Assembly: GCA_018671775.1 (NCBI GenBank)
Contig: JABHGY010000036.1
Location: 1-32,265, forward strand
Reading direction: 5' to 3'
DNA: 32,265 nucleotides
Origin: Fidelibacterota bacterium
Lineage (GTDB): Bacteria > Fidelibacterota > Marinisomatia > Marinisomatales > UBA1611
In this document: in pieces, positions 25,367-32,243 of the stretch
Position numbering within the stretch: the stretch's first letter is position 1
How the letters are laid out: every line of letters starts with the position of its first letter
The notes under the pieces: generated by a model
Told to the model about the DNA's origin: nothing
Databases searched by the model: none
What the model saw: the letters and a program-made list of their open reading frames with translations, nothing else
Made by a program: the position numbers and the translations under genes

Positions 25367-25654
25367 ATGAATAAGCGGAACATATCTCTTATTATTGTGG
25401 GGCTCTTTTTGGGCGCAGCGTTCGGAGGACTTGTTGGTGAATTATTAGGTAATTTTCTACCCGATGGTGTTGTAAAAGATTTTTTCCTCACCGATTTTGG
25501 CTTTGATTTGGGTGGATGGGCAGGAAATGAATTGGGCGTCATTATCTTAGATTTAAAAGTAATTACGCTTAAGTTCGGACTTGCGATTCGAATCAATTTT
25601 ATGAGCATGATTGGGTTTGCAACCGCTTATTATTTTTTGAGATATTTTAGATAG
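25367..25654 (+). CDS. DUF4321-family small membrane protein
   Basis: A 95-residue protein with two hydrophobic helices (about 8-30 and 76-92) and a central beta-like segment. The N-terminus GLFLGAAFGGLVGELLGNFLPDG and the FGLAIRINFMSMIGFATAYY C-terminus, in parts, match DUF4321, a small two-helix family of unknown function. It lies 8 nt after pssA and 15 nt before tatA, so it belongs to the same transcript. No Shine-Dalgarno site is seen. I can offer no function beyond membrane location. Confidence 0.72.
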   Translation: MNKRNISLIIVGLFLGAAFGGLVGELLGNFLPDGVVKDFFLTDFGFDLGGWAGNELGVIILDLKVITLKFGLAIRINFMSMIGFATAYYFLRYFR

Positions 25655-25669
25655 AAAAAGGAGTAAAAG

Positions 25670-25912
25670 ATGACGAATCAAAATGAAGTCTTGTATGCCG
25701 TATTTAATTTGGGGACAGGCGAAATTGTCCTCATCCTCCTTATTGTCCTATTGTTGTTTGGCGCCAAGCGTTTACCTGAATTAGCAAAAGGATTAGGCAA
25801 AGGAATCAGTGAGTTTAAAGGAGCCGTCGATGGAGCAAAAAAAGAAATTAATGACATTGAAGAAACGGTAAAGAAATCCGCAGACAATGATGAGGATAAA
25901 TCAGAGAAGTAG
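25670..25912 (+). CDS. tatA: Twin-arginine translocase subunit TatA/TatE
   Basis: TatA polymerises to form the translocation part of the Tat pathway for folded proteins. The 80-residue protein has an N-terminal extension of about 14 residues, then the membrane helix [18 protein letters not shown], the hinge [16 protein letters not shown] and an amphipathic helix, ending in a charged tail ([12 protein letters not shown]). The family TatA versus TatB split cannot be fully settled by length, but the [12 protein letters not shown] segment fits TatA. AAGGAG at 25658-25663 stands 6 nt before the ATG. No tatC is in the window. A hairpin follows at 25936. Confidence 0.93.
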   Translation: MTNQNEVLYAVFNLGTGEIVLILLIVLLLFGAKRLPELAKGLGKGISEFKGAVDGAKKEINDIEETVKKSADNDEDKSEK

Positions 25913-25935
25913 TCTATTTCAGTTTTACCCATTTT

Positions 25936-25986
25936 CAAAAGGCCTTTGTCATCGTTAACGTTAGATATAGGTCTTTTGTATTATTT
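25936..25986 (+). terminator. Probable terminator after tatA
   Basis: CAAAAGGCCT (25936-25945) pairs with AGGTCTTTTG (25969-25978), 10 bp including one G-U pair, with a 23-nt loop. T-rich sequence follows (TATTATTTG). It separates the 17-gene block from the Bat operon. The 138-nt gap also contains a near-palindrome ATTAC/GTAAT (26011-26023) and a TATAAA (26025-26030) shortly before batA; neither is strong evidence for a promoter. Confidence 0.6.
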
Positions 25987-26050
25987 GTCGAAACGTGGAA
26001 CACAAAAAAGATTACATCGTAATGTATAAAATGAAATTAATATTCTCACT

Positions 26051-27025
26051 ATGATAATTCAATTTCAAAATCCAATTTATCTACTCTTATTGAGTTTGAT
26101 TCCTATTTATGTGATTTGGTATCGTCGAATTGGACGGAGAAAAGAGGGCACAATCCGAATTTCAAGTTCATCTTATTTTGTCAAATCTTTTAAACGTCGT
26201 GGGCAAAATAGGCACAGAATTACTCTTGGATTAAATTTATTGGTCATATTATTTATTATTCTTGGCATTGCTCGACCTCAGTTGATTGATTATATGGAAG
26301 AATCAAAAATGGAAGTCATTGATATGGTGCTTGTATTAGATATTTCCAGCAGCATGCTTGCTGACGATTTTAAACCGAATCGATTGGAAGTGGCGAAACA
26401 GACGGCGACTGAATTTATTTCTGGTCGAAAAGGAGATCGCATCGGACTTTTGGTTTTTGCGGGACAAACGTTCATCCAATGTCCACTGACCGTGGATATG
26501 TCTGTTTTGAAGGGATTATTGCAAGAAGTGCAAGTGGCGACACGAGATTACGATGGGACCGCAATCGGAATGGCTATTGCCAATGCAACCAATCGTTTGC
26601 GTCATAGTGAAGCAAAAAGTAAAGTGATGATTTTATTATCAGATGGGAGCAATAATGCGGGGGAATTAGATCCAATTACAGCATCTGATTTGGCTTCGGA
26701 ATTTGGGATTAAGATTTATACCATTGGTATTGGCACAGATAAAGCAACGACGCGCATTCCTGGTCGAGGGCTTATCCGAAACGAAATTGATGAGAAAACT
26801 TTACGTCAAATCGCGAGCAAAACGAACGGAAAATATTTTAGAGCGAAATATGCAAATGCTCTCCGAGAGATTTATCAAGAAATTGATCAATTAGAACGTT
26901 CAGAAATTGAAGTAAAAACCTTTACCCGACATGAAGATTTATATGCTTGGTTTTTATTTCCAGCTTTTTTATTAGGGCTCGGTGGACAAGTATTGAATCG
27001 TTCAATATTTAGGAATAAAACCTAA
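26051..27025 (+). CDS. batA: BatA-like von Willebrand A membrane protein
   Basis: A 324-residue inner-membrane protein of the Bat (Bacteroides aerotolerance) system. Two N-terminal membrane segments (about 8-24 and 56-75) precede a vWA domain with the metal-binding MIDAS motif DISSS (D97, S99, S101), the DYDGTAIG threonine loop and LLSDGSNNAGE. A last membrane segment (about 302-318) is at the C-terminus, so the vWA domain is expected on the periplasmic side. The Bat complex is linked to oxidative or envelope stress survival in Bacteroides and Leptospira, but its molecular role is unclear. It starts at ATG without a Shine-Dalgarno site, after a terminator. No moxR or DUF58 gene precedes it. 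Confidence 0.9.
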   Translation: MIIQFQNPIYLLLLSLIPIYVIWYRRIGRRKEGTIRISSSSYFVKSFKRRGQNRHRITLGLNLLVILFIILGIARPQLIDYMEESKMEVIDMVLVLDISSSMLADDFKPNRLEVAKQTATEFISGRKGDRIGLLVFAGQTFIQCPLTVDMSVLKGLLQEVQVATRDYDGTAIGMAIANATNRLRHSEAKSKVMILLSDGSNNAGELDPITASDLASEFGIKIYTIGIGTDKATTRIPGRGLIRNEIDEKTLRQIASKTNGKYFRAKYANALREIYQEIDQLERSEIEVKTFTRHEDLYAWFLFPAFLLGLGGQVLNRSIFRNKT

Positions 27026-28032
27026 TGGATTTTCGTTATCCTATAGCAGCGAGCTTGATCGCGATTCTTGTGATATTATGGATTGCAGGCATCTTGAAGT
27101 CTAAACGAACCCCCACACTTTTTGATGAAGCGAGTGAAAAAGTAAAACGGCAATTATTTGTAGGGCTGGATTCATTGAGACTCCAGTGGAAAAGGCGATT
27201 AGCCCTCTTTGGATTGTTTACCCTCGCTTTGGCGATATTAGGTCCACAAATTGGTACGCGCATTAAACCAGTAGAACGGAAAGGGGTTGATTTGGTTTTT
27301 GCATTGGATACGTCCGTCAGTATGGATGCAAATGATGTGAAGCCGAGTCGAATTGACAAAGCAAAATTTGAGATTGCCAGATTAATTCGTGGACTCAAAG
27401 GTGATCGTGTTGGCATTATCGTTTTTGCTGGATCTAGTCATTTGTATTTACCCATGACAACGGACTATGAAGCGGCACAGCTTTTTTTGAATGAAATCGA
27501 TACGCAAATGATTCCGACACAAGGGACATCCCTAAGTTCAGCTTTGGAAACAGGCATTTCCGCATTTACAGATGAAAGTGAAAAATATAAAGTTTTAATA
27601 CTCGTAACGGATGGTGAAGATCATGAAGGAGAAGCCATTGAAATTGCAAGGAAAGCAGCTGATACAGGCATGGGCATCTATACGGTGGGCGTTGGCTCTT
27701 TGTCTGGTTCGCTCATCCCTCTATCTGGGGAAAAAACACAAGAATATAAACGGGATAATAAGGGTAAACTCATCACCACTGTATTGAATGAACAAATTTT
27801 AAAAGACATCGCCAATGCGGGGAAAGGGCAATATTTTCGATTTTCCAATAACAGTGATACGGCAGAAGATATTGCTTTTGCTATTGATCATATGGAAAAA
27901 CGAACGGTGAGCACGCACGAATTCTCTGAATATGAAGATCGATATCAAATTCCGGCATTTCTTTCGTTACTTTTCTTTTTTGCGGGCTTGATATTGCCAA
28001 CACAGGCAAAAACGGAGCATCTTGATGATTAA
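27025..28032 (+). CDS. batB: BatB-like von Willebrand A membrane protein
   Basis: A 335-residue paralogue of BatA with the same plan: N-terminal membrane segment (about 5-24), second segment (about 58-73), vWA domain with MIDAS motif DTSVS (D95, S97, S99), the TQGTSLSSALETG loop, LVTDGEDHEG, and a C-terminal membrane segment (about 312-328). The start overlaps the batA stop by one base. The two proteins differ across most of their length, so this is an old duplication shared by the family and not a recent tandem copy. BatA and BatB interact in Bacteroides (family knowledge). Confidence 0.9.
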   Translation: MDFRYPIAASLIAILVILWIAGILKSKRTPTLFDEASEKVKRQLFVGLDSLRLQWKRRLALFGLFTLALAILGPQIGTRIKPVERKGVDLVFALDTSVSMDANDVKPSRIDKAKFEIARLIRGLKGDRVGIIVFAGSSHLYLPMTTDYEAAQLFLNEIDTQMIPTQGTSLSSALETGISAFTDESEKYKVLILVTDGEDHEGEAIEIARKAADTGMGIYTVGVGSLSGSLIPLSGEKTQEYKRDNKGKLITTVLNEQILKDIANAGKGQYFRFSNNSDTAEDIAFAIDHMEKRTVSTHEFSEYEDRYQIPAFLSLLFFFAGLILPTQAKTEHLDD

Positions 28033-28804
28033 AGGTTTTGCGATTATATTCATATTTATGGCAGCATTATTATCGCAAGATAAAGGGCAAAGTCATTACG
28101 AAAAACAAGAATTTGATCAAGCACAGAAGTTTTACGAAGATATATTAACGGAACGTGAAGATGACTACACCGCGAATTTTGGTTTGGGTGCAAGTGCCTA
28201 TCAACAAAAAGATTTAGAAAAAGCAGTTCGATCTTTTGAGCAAACATTGAAAACAGAAAATGAAGCACTTCAATCCAAAGCCTTATTTAATATGGGCAAT
28301 ATTTTGCACGAGCAAGAAAAGCTCGAAGAAGCGGTAGCCTTTTATCGCAAATCATTAGAACTCAATGCAGACGATGAAGATGCCAGATACAATTATGAAA
28401 TCACCAAACAAATGATTCAAGAACAGCAGAAACAAGATCAAGAGCAGGATAAAAATAAAGATCAAGAAAATAACGAGGAACAGGAAAAAGAAGAAGAAAA
28501 CAAACAAGAGAATGATCAGGAAAAAGATCAAGAGAATCAGCAGAATAATGAAGAAAACCAAGATTCTGAATCTGACGAAAAAAAGGATGAGCAAGAGAAA
28601 TCATCCGAGAAAAATGATGAATCGAAGGAAGAGGAAAAGCAAAATCAGCAGAGTCAGGCTGATGAAAAAGAAGAAGAAGAGAAAAAGAGCGATAATCGCG
28701 TGCAAGCTGAAGCCATTTTGAATGCATTGAAAGACAAGGAGCAAATCAATCAAAAGCGTCAGATTTCTCGTGCAAAGTCAAAAAAAATGGAAAAGGATTG
28801 GTAA
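28025..28804 (+). CDS. batC: BatC-like exported TPR protein with charged tail
   Basis: A 259-residue protein: signal peptide or anchor (about 1-18, MIKGFAIIFIFMAALLSQ), TPR repeats (about 20-125, YTANFGLGASAYQQKDLEKA and ALFNMGNILHEQEKLEEAVA), a low-complexity Glu/Lys/Gln/Asn tail (131-223), and a conserved-looking end with ILNALKDKEQINQKRQ and the terminal KDW. That end recurs in Bat TPR proteins, so the tail is a spacer and not a frameshift. I use ATG 28025 (8-nt overlap with batB); GGAG at 28014-28017 stands 7 nt upstream. TPRs are expected to bind the other Bat proteins in the periplasm. Confidence 0.85.
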   Translation: MIKGFAIIFIFMAALLSQDKGQSHYEKQEFDQAQKFYEDILTEREDDYTANFGLGASAYQQKDLEKAVRSFEQTLKTENEALQSKALFNMGNILHEQEKLEEAVAFYRKSLELNADDEDARYNYEITKQMIQEQQKQDQEQDKNKDQENNEEQEKEEENKQENDQEKDQENQQNNEENQDSESDEKKDEQEKSSEKNDESKEEEKQNQQSQADEKEEEEKKSDNRVQAEAILNALKDKEQINQKRQISRAKSKKMEKDW

Positions 28805-30531
28805 TGTTTCGGAGACTGGCCTTTTACTTTTTCATATTTTCGTATTTCTCCTCCACGATCATTTTTGCTCAAACCTTACATGCAACCGTCGATGCAACTC
28901 AAATTTCTTTGGGCGAAACCATTACATATAAAATTGAAGCGGTTGGGGCAAGCGAAATGCCGGAAGTGGATATTTTGCCCGCATTGAAACAATTTGATTT
29001 ATTAAGTGGACCGGGGCAACAAACCAATATCCAATGGATCAATGGCAAAATGAGCAGTAACTATAGTTTGACATGGACATTGAGTCCTAAAAAAACAGGG
29101 ACATTGACCATTCCAAAACTATGGGTAAAGCTAGGTGACAAAACTTACCAAACGACGTCCGTAAAAATAAGAGTTGGAAAAGGGAACGTGGAAAATGGAT
29201 CGGCTATTTTTATTCGGGCTGAATTGGATAAAGAATCTATTTTTGTGGGAGAACAGCTCACGGTAACTTATAAATTATATCGGAATGTTAATTTTTCTCC
29301 ATCTCCTTATAACTTACCGGATTTCGTTGGCTTTTGGTCAGAGGTCGTTTATACACCGCGATCCTTAAAATTTAGAAATGTGCGATTGAATGGAAAATCG
29401 TATCAAGTTGCAGATTTATTAAAAGTGGCTTTATTTCCAATGAAAACGGGAAAGCAAAATATTCCGCCGATTCATATACAAGGTCAAATGGAGAAGAAAT
29501 CGAAGAGGAATAGAGGACGTAATTCCGCCTTTGACCCATTCTTTAATTCATTCTTCACTGAAACTATAACTAAACAAATTCGCTCGCCAGAAAAGTCAAT
29601 TTTCGTAAAAACCTATCCCAAAGAAAAACCATTTGATTTTTCAGGTGCAGTCGGGTCTTTCAAAATTTCGACGGAATTAGATACGGATTCAGCCAAAGTA
29701 AATGAGGGTTTCACTTTTATAGTTCGTTTAAAAGGCACGGGAAATTTGGGGCAATTTTCTCTGTCTGAGATTCAGTTTCCAGAAACTGTAGAAGCATTTC
29801 CGCCAAAGGAGAACTTCAAAAAAGATGCTTTTCGAGACGAGTTAACAGGCGTGTCAACTTGGGAATATATTTTGATTCCCCGTCAAGCAGGGAAGCTTTT
29901 GTTGCCCCGTATAAAAATGTCGTATTTTAATCCAAAAAATCAGAGATGGGAAAAAACACAATCTCAGGTGCAAGAAATTTCCATATTGCCGGGAGAAATT
30001 GAAAAGTATAATTCAGGTAAATATACCAAACGTGAAGTCGAATTGCTGGGGAAAGATATACGGTTTATTCATACGGAAAGCACAGAATTTTCCCCGATAC
30101 AAAAAAGTTTTATTTCTCGATCCGTAATCTGGATTTACCTATTAGCCGGGTTTTTTGCTTTTATGCCTATCTGGATTAATAAAGCAACGGATTATCGATT
30201 ATCTACTGCGACAGGTCGTCTATCGCGAGGAGCGCTTAAAAAATCCAAGAAGTCCTTAAAACAAAAAACGGATGATCCTTTTACTTTGGCGAGCCAAACA
30301 ATTTATGTTTATTTCTTTGAAAGATTAGATTTGTCCTCGCCAAATTTAGATCCAGCCTTAGTCAAAAATGAATTATCGGGGCGGATTCCAAATGAACTAT
30401 CACAACGCTTAATGACTTTACTTCAGCAATGTGATTCGGGCCGATTCGCTCCTGGCGGAGAAGCTTTAGTGGACACGATTTTATTTGATACAAAGAACTT
30501 GCTTATTCAATTAGAGAGTAAATTGAAATGA
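28804..30531 (+). CDS. batD: BatD-family oxygen-tolerance protein
   Basis: A 575-residue exported protein. It has a signal peptide (MFRRLAFYFFIFSYFSSTII and onward, ending near FAQ), then several immunoglobulin-like beta domains (about 25-420; FVGEQLTVTYKLYRN marks one start, then ELDTDSAKVNEGFTFIVRL another), a membrane helix near 440-460 (SVIWIYLLAGFFAFMPIWI), and a cytoplasmic C-terminal helical part. This is the BatD layout. I use ATG 28804, one base overlapping the batC stop; AAAGGA at 28792-28797 is 6 nt upstream. It is thought to act with BatA/BatB in the envelope, but its biochemical role is not known. Confidence 0.88.
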   Translation: MFRRLAFYFFIFSYFSSTIIFAQTLHATVDATQISLGETITYKIEAVGASEMPEVDILPALKQFDLLSGPGQQTNIQWINGKMSSNYSLTWTLSPKKTGTLTIPKLWVKLGDKTYQTTSVKIRVGKGNVENGSAIFIRAELDKESIFVGEQLTVTYKLYRNVNFSPSPYNLPDFVGFWSEVVYTPRSLKFRNVRLNGKSYQVADLLKVALFPMKTGKQNIPPIHIQGQMEKKSKRNRGRNSAFDPFFNSFFTETITKQIRSPEKSIFVKTYPKEKPFDFSGAVGSFKISTELDTDSAKVNEGFTFIVRLKGTGNLGQFSLSEIQFPETVEAFPPKENFKKDAFRDELTGVSTWEYILIPRQAGKLLLPRIKMSYFNPKNQRWEKTQSQVQEISILPGEIEKYNSGKYTKREVELLGKDIRFIHTESTEFSPIQKSFISRSVIWIYLLAGFFAFMPIWINKATDYRLSTATGRLSRGALKKSKKSLKQKTDDPFTLASQTIYVYFFERLDLSSPNLDPALVKNELSGRIPNELSQRLMTLLQQCDSGRFAPGGEALVDTILFDTKNLLIQLESKLK

Positions 30532-31271
30532 ATAAATTTATTTTGACTTTATTCTTTTTCTCAGCACTTTTTGGTGAATCTATTGATGCGATTTATCAAT
30601 CCGCTCACCAATCAATGAATGCAGAGTCCTATCAAGTGGCGGCCAATCAATATGAATCCATTTTGGCGCAAGGATTTGAAAGTGGAGCATTGTATTATAA
30701 TTTAGGAAATGCATATTTTCGCCAACATTTATTTGGTCACGCCATTTGGGCTTATGAAAAATCCTTGCAATTTTCGCCAAGGAATGAGGATGGGAGATAT
30801 AATTTAGATTTAGCCAATGCACGCATTGTTGATAAAATAGATATGCCCGATTCAGGTTTTCTTCTATCTTTTTATCGCACAATAAAATATGCATTCACTT
30901 TAAATGAAATGATATTTATTGCGGGCATATTATTGTGCCTATCTGTATTTGTTTTTGCTTTGAAACGGCTTTTTGGTTTAGGGCTAAATATTATAAAAAA
31001 AATTGCTTACGGTTTAATTTTCTTTTCTCTTGTTTTACATCTGATCACATTCGATCAATATTGGACAAAAATGAATGAATCCCAAGGGATCTTAATTGAT
31101 AATCACGTTAGTGTTTTTTCTGGGCCATTTCAAAAGAATGATGCGATTCTTTTTAGGGTCAACGAGGGAACAAAAGTTGAAATATTGGTTTGGGAAAATC
31201 AATGGGTGGAAATTATTTTAATTGATGGAAAAAAAGGGTGGATTCCCGCCGAAACATTGCGAAAATTATAG
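30528..31271 (+). CDS. batE: BatE-like TPR and SH3 membrane protein
   Basis: A 247-residue protein: signal peptide (1-18), TPR repeat (about 20-100; GALYYNLGNAYFRQHLFGHA), two membrane helices (about 127-146 and 158-176), and a bacterial SH3-type domain at the end (about 185-247; VNEGTKVEILVWENQWVEII, then GWIP). This order is typical of BatE. Its ATG overlaps the batD stop (ATGA). The SH3 domain suggests a peptidoglycan or protein contact on the periplasmic side, an inference from fold only. The SPOR-domain gene follows after 2 nt. Confidence 0.85.
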   Translation: MNKFILTLFFFSALFGESIDAIYQSAHQSMNAESYQVAANQYESILAQGFESGALYYNLGNAYFRQHLFGHAIWAYEKSLQFSPRNEDGRYNLDLANARIVDKIDMPDSGFLLSFYRTIKYAFTLNEMIFIAGILLCLSVFVFALKRLFGLGLNIIKKIAYGLIFFSLVLHLITFDQYWTKMNESQGILIDNHVSVFSGPFQKNDAILFRVNEGTKVEILVWENQWVEIILIDGKKGWIPAETLRKL

Positions 31272-31273
31272 AG

Positions 31274-31699
31274 ATGAAAAAACGCTTTATTTTTTTGATT
31301 ATCACATGTGGAAGTTTATTCGCACAGTCTGCCGATTCTTTATTTTGGTTTCATCCAGACTCGGCAAATGAACCTGCCATGAAATGGCCGATAGTTATTA
31401 ATCAGATATTTTCCCCAGAATATTGGGGTTTTATTGATTCAAACAAAACACAAACAATAGAAAGTAAGGATGGTTTTCGTATCCAAGTGTTTGAGTCAAA
31501 ATCCATTGAAGAAGCTCAAGCTTTTTATCGTAAATCCACCGTTGATTTTAGTGAAGAAGTCTATTTAATATTTGATGCTCCTTTTTATAAAGTTCGTATT
31601 GGAAATTGTGTAAGCAGAAATGAAGCGAACAATCTTCAAAATACATTGAAAGAAATGGGATATAAAACAGCTTGGATCGTTCGATCACGAATTGAATGA
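31274..31699 (+). CDS. Exported SPOR-domain protein
   Basis: A 141-residue protein with a signal peptide (MKKRFIFLIITCGSLFAQ) and a C-terminal SPOR domain (about 66-140). The RIQVF strand, the SIEEAQAFY helix, the FYKVRIGN strand and the GYKTAWIV end are canonical. SPOR domains bind peptidoglycan glycans stripped of stem peptides, mainly at division septa. I chose ATG 31274, 2 nt after the batE stop; an earlier in-frame TTG (31238) lies within batE. The short N-terminal segment between signal and SPOR has no recognisable domain. It is likely the last gene of the Bat transcript. Confidence 0.82.
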   Translation: MKKRFIFLIITCGSLFAQSADSLFWFHPDSANEPAMKWPIVINQIFSPEYWGFIDSNKTQTIESKDGFRIQVFESKSIEEAQAFYRKSTVDFSEEVYLIFDAPFYKVRIGNCVSRNEANNLQNTLKEMGYKTAWIVRSRIE

Positions 31700-31707
31700 A
31701 GAAATAT

Positions 31708-31784
31708 GCGCCCGTAGCTCAGCTGGATAGAGCGTTGGATTCCGGTTCCAGAGGCCACAGGTTCGACTCCTGTCGGGCGTACCA
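31708..31784 (+). tRNA. tRNA-Arg (anticodon CCG), CCA encoded
   Basis: A full cloverleaf: acceptor GCGCCCG (31708-31714) with CGGGCGT (31774-31780), D-stem GCTC/GAGC, anticodon stem TTGGA/TCCAG with a 7-nt loop whose anticodon CCG is at 31742-31744, T-arm ACAGG/CCTGT with loop TTCGACT, discriminator A and genomic CCA. It reads CGG. The first acceptor pair is G-U (G1:U72) rather than the usual G-C. It begins 8 nt after the SPOR gene, so it may be read from the Bat transcript. Confidence 0.96.
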
Positions 31785-31786
31785 CT

Positions 31787-31819
31787 TGTCTTTAAAATCG
31801 AACTTTTCGACTTAAGACA
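31787..31819 (+). terminator. Possible terminator-like hairpin after tRNA-Arg
   Basis: TGTCTT (31787-31792) pairs with AAGACA (31814-31819), and inner TCGA/TCGA segments (31798-31801, 31807-31810) can pair across a short loop, with small bulges between. The sequence after it is TTTACTTT, not a clean T-run. It could end the Bat-tRNA transcript or serve as a tRNA 3' processing structure. Confidence 0.4.
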
Positions 31820-31837
31820 TTTACTTTATAAAAATGA

Positions 31838-31869
31838 GCTGTATCTTTCGATATTGTGATAGATACAGC
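31838..31869. repeat. Perfect 9-bp inverted repeat
   Basis: GCTGTATCT (31838-31846) and AGATACAGC (31861-31869) are exact complements with a 14-nt loop. No T-run follows directly on either side, so it is not a standard terminator. It could be a protein-binding palindrome or an RNA hairpin. Confidence 0.65.
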
Positions 31870-32005
31870 GACACATCAATACACACATCCTTTTTACATT
31901 TTTTGTTTTTACTGTGTTGTCCGGTCGATTATTACGTTAAATCGAACAAATGTGGGAAAAGTCTCTGATTCTCTCTTTTTTGCAAAATACTCTGGGTTGG
32001 GATTG

Positions 32006-32029
32006 TAAGTCTCACAAATAAGAGACTTA
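32006..32029. repeat. Perfect 8-bp inverted repeat
   Basis: TAAGTCTC (32006-32013) pairs with GAGACTTA (32022-32029) across an 8-nt loop. AAGTCTC occurs again at 31959-31965 in direct orientation, so three copies of the element lie within 70 nt. Confidence 0.6.
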
Positions 32030-32197
32030 TAGCGAAAACTCGAAAAATAGACAAATAATAGTTGGCGTTTTCAACGACGCTCAATCCGGCGTTACAGTGC
32101 ATCGAGAAATAGGGACTTTTTGAAATTTGTAATATGGGTTAAAATATCTTGTATCATTAGTAATATGGGCGAATAGGGGATTTTTAAGTTTTATATT

Positions 32198-32243
32198 ATT
32201 TCGAATATTTTGAGGTGCTATAGCGGTTTTTGAATATCGAAAT
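32198..32243. repeat. Imperfect inverted repeat near the window end
   Basis: ATTTCGA (32198-32204) pairs with TCGAAAT (32237-32243). Pairing continues inward (TATT with AATA) after one bulged A, giving about 11 to 12 pairs around a loop of roughly 21 nt. It is AT-rich, so chance is a real alternative. Confidence 0.45.

Noticed and set aside
26051-28032. Recent tandem duplication of a vWA gene
   Set aside because: BatA and BatB share motifs but diverge over most of their length; it is the usual family pair.
28355-28727. Phe/Leu/Ile-rich - strand frames that look like a membrane protein
   Set aside because: They mirror the Glu/Lys/Gln tail of batC; reverse complements of GAA and AAA give Phe and hydrophobic codons.
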